Shown here in pieces: positions 1 through 5,524 of a stretch of DNA of 5,524 nucleotides; position 1 is the stretch's first letter; each line of letters starts with the position of its first letter. Location of the stretch: positions 1 to 5,524 of the forward strand of contig JBGSOW010000005.1 of the NCBI GenBank assembly GCA_041738875.1, read 5' to 3'. This DNA is from JBGSOW01 sp041738875. Its GTDB lineage: Bacteria > Patescibacteriota > Dojkabacteria > CALFHW01. The notes beneath the pieces are model-generated. The model searched no databases. It was not told the origin of the DNA and worked only from the letters and a program-made list of their open reading frames with translations. The translations under genes were made by a program, and so were the position numbers.

Positions 1-642
1 GTGCTCCCTTTAACGCCAGTCGTACTCCTTACCACAGCAATCCTTGTCCTAAATGGTTTTTATAACCATTACAAAAAAGTGGGATTAGCAACAAGATTTT
101 TAACATGGTTAATCTTTGCCTACATTTTCACTCTAGGACTCGAAATTATCGGAACAAAAACAGGCATCGTCTTTGGAGCTTACGACTACGGCAACGTACT
201 TGGTCCAATGTTATTGGGAGCTCCACTGATAATCGGATTGAATTGGATTGTAGTTGTACTCGGATGCTTTATAATTGCGCAAAAGTTGGTCACAAAATTC
301 ACAGATAGTCACGTGCTTACATCCGTAATAACTGCAACATTTACTGTTATTTTTGATTTCATCCTCGAACCAGTAGCAATCCTACTTGGTTATTGGTCCT
401 GGGAAACTATCTATGTCCCACTGCAGAATTATGCTGCTTGGTTTGTAATTAGTTTTATTCTTACAGCTGTATTTGTAAGTGTGTCAAAGCTAATTCCTCA
501 ATATACTTTAAGGTCTAGTGAATCAAAACCAACTTCCGAGACCAAATCAGACAATGTGCTTAGAAAACAAGAGAACTTAGTAATCGCAAACCTCCTTGGG
601 CAAACAATCATGCTAGTCATAATCAGCCTTGCGTTAATTTAA
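1..642 (+). CDS. cruF: CruF-family carotenoid biosynthesis membrane protein (carotenoid hydratase type), probably 5'-truncated by the window edge
   Basis: Integral membrane protein of the Pfam Carot_biosynth (DUF422/CruF) family. Characterised members hydrate the terminal double bond of acyclic carotenoid ends (1',2'-hydratase in cyanobacteria and Deinococcus, bisanhydrobacterioruberin hydratase in haloarchaea). Visible signatures, numbered from the GTG at position 1: E48 followed by GTKTGIVFGAYDYG (51-64), GAPLIIGLNW (73-82), DFILEPVA (119-126), YWSW (131-134) and VPLQNYAAWF (139-148). Hydrophobic helices lie near 5-20, 32-50, 72-95, 105-130, 145-162 and 193-213. The reading frame is open from the first base. 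Relatives I recall carry one more N-terminal helix before the segment matching 'LPLTPVVLL', so the GTG is probably an internal Val and the true start lies upstream. A hydrophilic Ser/Lys/Glu-rich loop (about 168-192) precedes the last helix and looks longer than usual. The gene ends in TAA and converges on crtB 7 bp away. Family assignment is firm; the exact substrate (C40 or C50) is inference. Confidence 0.86.
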   Translation: MLPLTPVVLLTTAILVLNGFYNHYKKVGLATRFLTWLIFAYIFTLGLEIIGTKTGIVFGAYDYGNVLGPMLLGAPLIIGLNWIVVVLGCFIIAQKLVTKFTDSHVLTSVITATFTVIFDFILEPVAILLGYWSWETIYVPLQNYAAWFVISFILTAVFVSVSKLIPQYTLRSSESKPTSETKSDNVLRKQENLVIANLLGQTIMLVIISLALI

Positions 643-649
643 AAGCGTA

Positions 650-1549
650 TTAGCTCAAAAGCATCCTGAGAAGTGACCTAATTCCAAAAAACATCACGCG
701 TAATTTTGAAGGCTTAACTACGCGTTCGTAAACAATAGTTGGATTTTCTGCGATTTTTTTCGCAGTCCAAGAATATATTGAGTCAATTATCCGGATAGAT
801 ACAAGAAATCTTTTTGGTAAGTAGTTGTAATATTTTCTCGCCTCATGTAAATATTCTTCAAAAATAGTAATTTGTTTATTTACAAATTTACTAAAATTTT
901 CTTTTCGCACATTTGTGTGCTCGTAGGAAAGGTTTTCTAACTCATTTTTTTTAATATCCTCACTCGGCAGATAAGTTCTACCCATCTTTTGGTCAACACC
1001 AATATCCCTAATCATATTGATGTACTGGGCAGCATTGCCGAGTGCAATTGCTCCTGCATGCGATTCATTAGGCAATCTAAGCAATCTCGTAATACACAGC
1101 CCCACAATACCTGCAACCCCGTACATATACTTCTCAAGCTCCTTTCTAGTTTGATAAGTTGCACCTTCGATATCCATTTCCATTGATTTGAAAAGTGCTT
1201 GTATCCACTCATCTTCAAATGAAAATTCGCTAACTAATTCTTTAAAAGATGAAATTATCGCAATTTCATCTTGGCTTAAAATTGAGCTTTGTCTAACAAT
1301 ATTACTATTATAGTAATACTTAATTTCTGTAAACTTCTCCGTAGTTTCAGAATCATCTACCGCATCATCCACAATTCTGAAAAACGCGTAAACCAATAGA
1401 ACTTTATCTCTTATTTCTTTGGGAAAGAAAATAATACTATAGTAATGAGTCACGCTCGCAGCTTTAGCTAACTCCCTAAGTTTTTCAACATTTACGACAT
1501 TATTACTATCTCGATTATCTACTTTTGTTGTTTCCAAATCTGCAAGCAT
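650..1549 (-). CDS. crtB: Squalene/phytoene synthase family protein (phytoene synthase)
   Basis: A 299-residue trans-isoprenyl diphosphate synthase, head-to-head type; normal family length is about 280-310. It would join two GGPP molecules into phytoene through presqualene-type chemistry, on the cytoplasmic side of the membrane. Seen in the sequence: YAFFRIVDDAVDD (54-66) with the first Asp-rich site D61/D62/D65/D66; VAGIVGLC (145-152); and the second site QYINMIRDIGVD (175-186) with D182 and D186, followed by GRTYLP (190-195). In the second site the residue before the last Asp is Val, where many relatives have Glu; both metal-binding Asp are kept, so the enzyme should be active. The C-terminus (about 272-299) is basic and hydrophobic, which could favour membrane contact. 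The ATG follows the crtI stop after 4 bp, so the gene is translated from the crtI message. The stop is TAA. C30 activity (CrtM-like) cannot be excluded, but the CruF neighbour favours C40. Confidence 0.94.
   Translation of the reverse strand: MLADLETTKVDNRDSNNVVNVEKLRELAKAASVTHYYSIIFFPKEIRDKVLLVYAFFRIVDDAVDDSETTEKFTEIKYYYNSNIVRQSSILSQDEIAIISSFKELVSEFSFEDEWIQALFKSMEMDIEGATYQTRKELEKYMYGVAGIVGLCITRLLRLPNESHAGAIALGNAAQYINMIRDIGVDQKMGRTYLPSEDIKKNELENLSYEHTNVRKENFSKFVNKQITIFEEYLHEARKYYNYLPKRFLVSIRIIDSIYSWTAKKIAENPTIVYERVVKPSKLRVMFFGIRSLLRMLLS
748..765. repeat. Six-bp inverted repeat with a T6/A6 loop inside the 3' part of crtB
   Basis: CTGCGA (748-753) and TCGCAG (760-765) are perfect reverse complements around a six-T loop on the plus strand (six A on the minus strand). 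In crtB it encodes part of WTAKKIAEN (about residues 261-269). It is the strongest GC-containing stem near the convergent end of cruF and crtB, but neither strand has a run of T after the stem, so it does not meet the pattern of an intrinsic terminator. Confidence 0.4.
1300..1318. repeat. Short perfect inverted repeat inside crtB
   Basis: TATTACTA at 1300-1307 and TAGTAATA at 1311-1318 are perfect reverse complements separated by TTA. The stem is 8 bp but almost all A/T, so an RNA hairpin would be weak. It encodes part of the YYNSNIV segment of CrtB (about residues 79-85). A related palindrome, TACTATAGTA, lies at 1436-1445 in the same gene. No U-tract follows on either strand, so it is not a terminator. 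Confidence 0.45.
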
Positions 1550-1553
1550 ATTA

Positions 1554-3134
1554 CTAATTCTTACCTTTTATTTGAGATTGAGCCGCTACCTGATCCTGCA
1601 GTATTACCTTTGCAGTGGTCTCAGCTGTTAAAAGTACACCTGGGACTCCGCCTCCAGGGTGGGTACTGACTCCTGTAAGGTATAGATTTCTAATATCCTC
1701 GCTTCTGTTATGCGGTCTAAAGTTCGCAATCTGAAACAAAGAAGGCTCCAAAGACCAACATGCTCCAAGATAGTTATTTCTTTCCCTCTCAAAATCAGCC
1801 GGTGTATACATTTCACATACTTCAATATTCTCCCTGAAGTCTTCCAAACCAAATTCCTCCTCCATAAATTCTAGTATTTTATCCCTGAATCTAGGCGCAA
1901 CTACAGACCAATCCACATCAGCGTCAAGGTTTGGTACAGGTATCAACAAATACATGCTCTCAGAATTCGCAGGCGCCATATCAGAATCTGTCCTAGTAGG
2001 CACATGCAAATACATAGAAAAATCATCCGGCAATATCTTACGGTCGAAAAGGTCATAAATTAATTCCTTGTATCTTTCAGACAAAATCAAAGTGTGGTGC
2101 AGAAGCGTAGGGTATTTCTTTTTAACACCGATATATAAAAGAAAACTACTCATAGAGTATTTACTATTTTTAATCTTTTTATCGGTATTTTTTCTCCTAT
2201 ATTTAGGATCAATTAACCTTCCGTATGTATGAGCTGAATGTGCGTTTGAAACAACTATGTCCGCTTCAACAACTTCACCATTTTTTTCATCTTTTGCTTT
2301 TGCTTCTACTTTTACTTTTGGATTTTCTTTCGAATTTAACCTAATTCCTTTTGCAGTTCCGTCCTCAACCAAAATCTCCTGAACCTCTGAATTCTGCTCA
2401 ATTTTACCTCCCAGTTCTTTAAACACCTTAACCAATGCCTCAACAACACTAAACATTCCACCTTTAGTAAACCAAACACCGTCATGCCTCTCCAGATAAG
2501 GAATCATTAGAAATAGGGCAGGAGTGCGAAAAGGATTGCCGCCTATAAATAGCGGATGGAAAGAAAAGGTGAACCTGATTTTTGCATCCCGGAAAAACCT
2601 AGAAACCTGACCATAGGTCGAGAAAATCGCAAATAAACTTGCAGCGCGGGGAACGAATTTCAGAAAATCGATCCATTTCATAAATGGTTTCGCGCCCAAT
2701 CCATCAGTGATGACAACTTTATACATTTTCGCCGCATAATTCATAAATGAATCATAATTCCCCGCATCTTTTTTATTAAATTTCGCAATTTGCTCTTTCA
2801 TCCGTTCTGCATCACCCGTGTAATCGATAAAAGTCTTGTCGTGAAAATATATCCTGTAGAAAGGGTCAAGCGGAATTAATTCCAAATAATCTTTCATCTC
2901 TTTGCCGGCAGTTTTAAAAACGTCTTCAATAATCTGAGGTGCGGTTATCAGAGATGGACCAAGATCGAAAGTATAGCCATTCTTTTTCAGTTGCACGGCT
3001 TGGCCTCCCGGCATTTCCTGTTTGTCATAGATAGTCACATCATAACCGTTAGCTTGCAGCCTTATTGCGGTTGCGAGTCCTCCAAAACCTGCGCCAATTA
3101 TTACCACTTTCTTTCGTTTTGTATTTTTTTCCAT
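1554..3134 (-). CDS. crtI: Phytoene desaturase (CrtI family FAD-dependent oxidoreductase)
   Basis: A 526-residue amine-oxidase-fold flavoenzyme, slightly longer than the usual 490-510. It would introduce double bonds into phytoene to give a coloured product (lycopene or a related polyene) at the membrane. Seen: N-terminal dinucleotide-binding motif VVIIGAGFGG (10-19; G14, G16, G19); the acidic end of strand 2 near D37; MPGGQA (41-46; Gln where Arg or Lys is more common); DLGPSLITAP (57-66); WFTKGGM (221-227); and the C-terminal CrtI signature YLTGVSTHPGGGVPGV (485-500), then LLTAETTAKV. A Lys/Glu-rich insertion at about 267-289, partly encoded by a degenerate hexamer repeat, accounts for much of the extra length. 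The ATG lies nine codons before the first FAD-binding strand, as expected. No Shine-Dalgarno sequence is visible before it. The end is a double stop, TAG then TAA in frame, followed 1 bp later by the crtB ATG. CrtN or CrtD type desaturation cannot be separated by eye, but pairing with crtB favours CrtI. Confidence 0.94.
   Translation of the reverse strand: MEKNTKRKKVVIIGAGFGGLATAIRLQANGYDVTIYDKQEMPGGQAVQLKKNGYTFDLGPSLITAPQIIEDVFKTAGKEMKDYLELIPLDPFYRIYFHDKTFIDYTGDAERMKEQIAKFNKKDAGNYDSFMNYAAKMYKVVITDGLGAKPFMKWIDFLKFVPRAASLFAIFSTYGQVSRFFRDAKIRFTFSFHPLFIGGNPFRTPALFLMIPYLERHDGVWFTKGGMFSVVEALVKVFKELGGKIEQNSEVQEILVEDGTAKGIRLNSKENPKVKVEAKAKDEKNGEVVEADIVVSNAHSAHTYGRLIDPKYRRKNTDKKIKNSKYSMSSFLLYIGVKKKYPTLLHHTLILSERYKELIYDLFDRKILPDDFSMYLHVPTRTDSDMAPANSESMYLLIPVPNLDADVDWSVVAPRFRDKILEFMEEEFGLEDFRENIEVCEMYTPADFERERNNYLGACWSLEPSLFQIANFRPHNRSEDIRNLYLTGVSTHPGGGVPGVLLTAETTAKVILQDQVAAQSQIKGKN
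1563..1569 (-). promoter_or_regulatory. Candidate ribosome binding site for crtB, inside the 3' end of crtI
   Basis: On the minus strand the last codons of crtI contain AAAAGGT. Its GG lies 14 nt before the crtB ATG, longer than the usual 5-9. The crtI double stop (TAG TAA) falls between this site and the crtB start, so ribosomes finishing crtI would be released beside the crtB start. Translational coupling is therefore more likely to matter than a strong independent site. This is inference from spacing only. Confidence 0.4.
2285..2325 (-). repeat. Degenerate hexanucleotide tandem repeat in crtI encoding a Lys-Val/Lys-Ala run
   Basis: On the plus strand five successive 6-base units occupy 2291-2320: CTTTTG, CTTTTG, CTTCTA, CTTTTA, CTTTTG. 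They are read on the minus strand as residues 273-281 of CrtI, KVKVEAKAK, a two-residue repeat. The run sits in the loop just before the strand ADIVVSNA, where related proteins usually have a short turn. The period is a multiple of three, so copy-number change would not shift the frame. Slippage expansion of a surface loop is the likely origin; no role is known. Confidence 0.6.
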
Positions 3135-3212
3135 TGAAGCGTAATAGTTTTAATTAATATCAGTCACTTAATAATTGTGATCATTCTAACAGATTGCTAA
3201 ACTGGATAATAT
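3135..3212. promoter_or_regulatory. Divergent intergenic region between crtI and the surface-protein gene
   Basis: This 78-bp AT-rich spacer must hold the start signals of both divergent genes unless they lie inside coding sequence. On the minus strand TGTTAGAAT (3191-3183) matches an extended -10 element (TGn + TAGAAT, five of six bases of the consensus) and would give crtI a leader of roughly 40 nt; no good -35 box lies 15-18 bp upstream. For the plus-strand gene only a weak GGAT (3204-3207) precedes the ATG, and no convincing promoter was found. TTAATTAA (3150-3157) and TGATCA (3178-3183) are short palindromes that could be chance in such AT-rich DNA. Confidence 0.5.
3183..3191 (-). promoter_or_regulatory. 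Candidate extended -10 element for the crtI-crtB operon
   Basis: TGTTAGAAT read on the minus strand combines the TGn extension with TAGAAT. It lies 48 bp before the crtI ATG. A TATTAT hexamer sits 17 bp upstream in place of a -35 box and does not resemble TTGACA, so recognition would depend on the extended -10. This is a match by eye only. Confidence 0.3.
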
Positions 3213-5524
3213 ATGAAATCAAAATTGCATAACGCTATATCAAAATTAAATAACATATCTGGTTTTGCAATAATTTCAGCAATTACGCTTGTACTAATTA
3301 GTTTTATAATTATTGCTGAGCAGAGGCTGGACGCAGAGGAAATTCTAATTACAAACACAACTTCAAATTCTGTTTCACTAGTGTGGAAATCCACACAGCC
3401 ATATGCGCCTGAAGTTGCGATCCAAAAGAGTGGAAGCACGTGGACAATTTTCCCAAGCCTCGCACATGAAACAAAAATAGACGACCGTGAGTATTATTTA
3501 AGCAGAAGCACAAGTTTCTTAAATAAAAACCTTGCAGATTTAATAACCCCTTCATACCGAGGTGAAGCGCGCTACACTCATCACGTCACTTTCAATAATT
3601 TAGAACCTGAAACAGAGTACCAATTTGCGCTTGCAGGATTCATAACTGCCAGGATGTTACCCGTGGTGGGCAAAACTTCACTAGCTACCATCTCACCACC
3701 AGAACCAGATCCAGCCTACGGTATTGTAGAACGGCACATTCCAGGTGACAGTGTCGTGGTTACTCAACTAACAGACAGAATTATTAGTACACCAGTAAGC
3801 TCAAACGGCAGCTACTCATTCAATTTTGCTGAAAAATCCACAAACGAAATTACGCTTTCAGTTTTGTCAGGGAATTCGCCGCGGTTCAGAACTCAAATCT
3901 CAGGAGACAGTTACAAACCACTAGCCACAATAAACCTCTACGGTCAAAGTTCTCTAATTTCCTCAAAGCCGTTTCTGGAGAAACTTGTAAAAGAGGCAGC
4001 GGCGGTGCAATTAACCCAGATAACTTTCGACCCCGAAAATGTAGCTCGACCGTTAGATGAGACGAATACATATGATGTTGCAGAACAGTATGCGCTTGAG
4101 GCCAATTTCGAGATTGGACCGCCAGATCTTTCTGACAGCAATCTAGACGTTGCAATATCCCCTGATTTCAGAGCTATTTTAGGTGATAGCGCGTCTGCAG
4201 ATCCAAATGATCCCTTGGCAGAAGAAGTAACTATTTTTTCAGCAGGCCAAATTGCGAGGCCAGACGCATTTATCCCAATTGAAGAAGACGGGCGTTACGC
4301 ATTTTTCACCCAAAGCAGGAGAATTGCACGTTACGATGTCGCAGTTAATAAAGCAGGCGAGACAATCGAACTGAGAATGTTTTTCGACGACAATGCCAAT
4401 GGAATTAAAGATATTGGTGAGGAGTATGTAGAAAATTATACTTCGATAAGGTTTGAAAAAGAGGCAAGTGTTGAGGTGTATGACCTATCCCCAGGTTGGA
4501 ATGCAATTAATCTGCCTATGTTTGACACAAGAGAAGTTGACGCAATTGACACTGCTGGAAAATTGCTCGAATATTGGAATAACCAGGGCGCCAAAATCAA
4601 ACACATCGCGCCATTCATAAATAACGATTTCAAGTTTATCACCAAGCGCGAGTCAGGAATAATCTACCAAGGTGACGAACCACTAATTCCTGGAACGGGA
4701 ATGTTTGTATTTAACGCTGGTGCTGCAGAAAGGGTCACATTTTCTGGTAATCGCTATGCAGAGTCAAAAATTATACCTCTAGTACAAGGCTGGAATTTGG
4801 TAGGAGTGATTTCACCCGACCGCGAATACAGCGCAATTAGTTTTCTAGACGCCCTCGGAGAAGAAAGAATACTTGCAAATATAGTTTCAAACTTCACAAG
4901 TGGAAGTTACACATCAGTTATCCGCGAGGATGGAACTATTTTTGGGAATGACTACACTTTAAACGATAAAACTGCGTACTTCATCAATGTAAGTAGCGGC
5001 GGCCAGAATTTCTTGCCTTATCAAGCGCCACAACCTGAGCCAGAGCCTCAGCCAACTAATCCAATTCCCGCGCCAAATCCAGTTGTACCGCCAGTTAACC
5101 CACCAGTAGCGGTGCCAAGTCCTAATCCACAAAATCCAGGTACAGGAACGGTTATGCCGGTTGAACCACTACCGACATCCTGCAACCAGGTAGCTAACCT
5201 GCAATGCAAAAAGGTTGGAATTAATTATGCAGTTGTTCCGGGTGTAAGTGCAAATTTCTACGACCGAGCACGTAATTTAAATATGGGCTACGCTTTGTTT
5301 CTAGTAGATAACTTTGCCCAACAAGGCGCGGTTGTTACAGCGTTCAATGAACTTCTAAATCGAGGCATTACACCAATACTTAGAATATGTGTAAACCGCG
5401 CCAACTGTCCATTTACAGACCCAAACCAATATGCCGATTTTCTTAAACAGATAAGTGCGCAATTGGGAGGACGTGAATTCTATGCAATCGCAGGACCAAA
5501 TGAACCGATCACTGAAGTATGGCT
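3213..5524 (+). CDS. Large secreted or surface-anchored multidomain protein with FnIII-like, Ig-like and 'GWN' modules and a C-terminal glycoside hydrolase-like TIM barrel; 3' end beyond the window
   Basis: The frame is open for 770 codons to the window edge. An in-frame TAA at 3207-3209 just upstream fixes the ATG at 3213; a weak GGAT precedes it. Order of parts: basic N-terminus (K2, K4, K11) and hydrophobic helix 17-35, a signal peptide or uncleaved anchor; fibronectin III-like domain about 43-142 (W58, LEPETEYQF 130-138); an Ig-like, carboxypeptidase-regulatory-like domain about 168-245 (YGIVE at the start, SSNGSYSF 196-203); a further beta-rich region about 335-420 with the loop FDDNANGIKDIGEEY (391-405), like a Ca-binding SdrD-B or dockerin loop; two tandem GWN modules (422-512 and 518-603); a Pro-rich linker (605-654, 20 Pro in 50); then the start of a beta/alpha barrel. 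In the barrel, strands near 667-674, 692-698, 720-726 and 756-760 lead to GPNEP (761-765), where E764 sits at the position of the acid/base Glu in clan GH-A glycosidases. All four Cys (657, 665, 726, 732) are in this last domain. Likely role: extracellular polysaccharide hydrolysis or remodelling. The GH family and substrate are not resolved, and the barrel is cut off after strand 4. Confidence 0.9.
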   Translation, partial: MKSKLHNAISKLNNISGFAIISAITLVLISFIIIAEQRLDAEEILITNTTSNSVSLVWKSTQPYAPEVAIQKSGSTWTIFPSLAHETKIDDREYYLSRSTSFLNKNLADLITPSYRGEARYTHHVTFNNLEPETEYQFALAGFITARMLPVVGKTSLATISPPEPDPAYGIVERHIPGDSVVVTQLTDRIISTPVSSNGSYSFNFAEKSTNEITLSVLSGNSPRFRTQISGDSYKPLATINLYGQSSLISSKPFLEKLVKEAAAVQLTQITFDPENVARPLDETNTYDVAEQYALEANFEIGPPDLSDSNLDVAISPDFRAILGDSASADPNDPLAEEVTIFSAGQIARPDAFIPIEEDGRYAFFTQSRRIARYDVAVNKAGETIELRMFFDDNANGIKDIGEEYVENYTSIRFEKEASVEVYDLSPGWNAINLPMFDTREVDAIDTAGKLLEYWNNQGAKIKHIAPFINNDFKFITKRESGIIYQGDEPLIPGTGMFVFNAGAAERVTFSGNRYAESKIIPLVQGWNLVGVISPDREYSAISFLDALGEERILANIVSNFTSGSYTSVIREDGTIFGNDYTLNDKTAYFINVSSGGQNFLPYQAPQPEPEPQPTNPIPAPNPVVPPVNPPVAVPSPNPQNPGTGTVMPVEPLPTSCNQVANLQCKKVGINYAVVPGVSANFYDRARNLNMGYALFLVDNFAQQGAVVTAFNELLNRGITPILRICVNRANCPFTDPNQYADFLKQISAQLGGREFYAIAGPNEPITEVW
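3261..3317 (+). other. Signal peptide or N-terminal membrane anchor of the surface protein
   Basis: Residues 17-35 (GFAIISAITLVLISFIIIA) form an uncharged hydrophobic helix after a Lys-containing N-terminus, the positive-inside pattern for Sec export. The following residues, EQRLDAEE, are charged. Cleavage after A35 would have Ile at -3, which is not ideal, so an uncleaved anchor is as likely as a signal peptide. Confidence 0.75.
4476..5021 (+). repeat. Two tandem divergent 'GWN' modules within the surface protein
   Basis: Module A (residues 422-512) opens with LSPGWNAINLP and module B (518-603) with LVQGWNLVGV. Each continues with a helix (TAGKLLEYW / AISFLDALG), then an aromatic strand and a turn (FKFITKRESG / YTSVIREDG), and closes with a strand such as TGMFVFNAG / KTAYFINVSS. 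The copies are clearly alike in pattern but diverged at the residue level, so this is an old protein-level duplication, not a DNA repeat. Similar 'GWNLIS' modules occur as stalks in secreted bacterial proteins; their function is unknown to me. Confidence 0.65.
5025..5174 (+). other. Proline-rich interdomain linker
   Basis: Residues 605-654 contain 20 prolines, mostly in PxP, PEP and NP steps, with Gln, Glu, Asn and Val between. Such stretches form extended, protease-tolerant spacers. It separates the stalk modules from the catalytic-like domain, as linkers do in many modular glycosidases. Confidence 0.85.

Noticed and set aside
105..308. 67-codon plus-strand frame inside cruF
   Set aside because: Out-of-frame shadow rich in Arg and Cys; cruF motifs lie in the other frame.
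653..670. GCTCA/TGAG stem just past the cruF stop as a terminator
   Set aside because: Only four base pairs with a nine-base loop and no U-tract.
1012..1218. Overlapping frames on both strands inside crtB (989-1186 plus, 1012-1218 minus)
   Set aside because: Fully contained in crtB, whose catalytic motifs lie in its own frame; no independent support.
3175..3203. TTGTGA + 17 bp + TAAACT as a promoter for the surface-protein gene
   Set aside because: Each box matches the consensus at only four of six bases, and the start site would fall within a few bases of the ATG.
3197..3439. 80-codon open frame on the minus strand across the intergenic region and the start of the surface-protein gene
   Set aside because: It is antisense to a strongly supported coding frame, covers the shared control region, and its translation shows no recognisable domain or start signal.
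3886..4155. 89-codon minus-strand frame, with a similar one at 3944-4141
   Set aside because: Both lie opposite the long plus-strand frame, overlap each other in different frames, and look like shadows of its codon bias.
4436..4645. 69-codon minus-strand frame
   Set aside because: Opposite the first GWN module; no ribosome site or family resemblance.
1..5524. Alternative genetic code with TGA read as Gly, as in some CPR lineages
   Set aside because: All complete genes read through in the standard code with intact conserved motifs, and I saw no in-frame TGA needing reassignment.

Overview
The window holds three carotenoid-biosynthesis genes and the first 2.3 kb of a large secreted, multidomain protein gene. 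The DNA is AT-rich, genes are packed tightly, and no ribosomal, tRNA, insertion-sequence or CRISPR sequence is visible. All complete genes end in TAA or TAG under the standard code. The big protein combines a signal anchor, a fibronectin III-like domain, carboxypeptidase-regulatory-like Ig folds, two 'GWN' modules, a Pro-rich linker and a glycosidase-like domain. I associate that style with Candidate Phyla Radiation (Patescibacteria) genomes such as Microgenomates or Dojkabacteria. The assignment is an inference from architecture and composition; no taxonomic marker is present.

Layout. Positions 1-642 (+) encode a CruF-family membrane protein (carotenoid hydratase type), probably missing its first transmembrane helix because the window starts inside the gene. 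It converges on 650-1549 (-), a squalene/phytoene synthase (CrtB), with only 7 bp between the stop codons. Directly upstream of crtB on the same strand, at 1554-3134 (-), lies a phytoene desaturase (CrtI), 4 bp away, so crtI-crtB form an operon. A 78-bp divergent intergenic region (3135-3212) separates crtI from the long gene at 3213-5524 (+), which is still open at the window edge.

How the genes work together. CrtB would condense two prenyl diphosphates (GGPP if the product is C40) to phytoene. CrtI would desaturate phytoene to a red polyene such as lycopene. CruF-family enzymes hydrate the end double bond of acyclic psi-ends, giving 1-hydroxy carotenoids or, after C5 elongation, bacterioruberin-type C50 pigments. 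No GGPP synthase, cyclase or UbiA-type elongase lies in the window. If one exists locally it would most likely be upstream of position 1. The divergent surface protein has no obvious biochemical link to pigment synthesis. Its C-terminal part shows the first four beta strands of a TIM barrel ending in an Asn-Glu-Pro motif, which suggests a cell-surface or secreted glycoside hydrolase of clan GH-A type.
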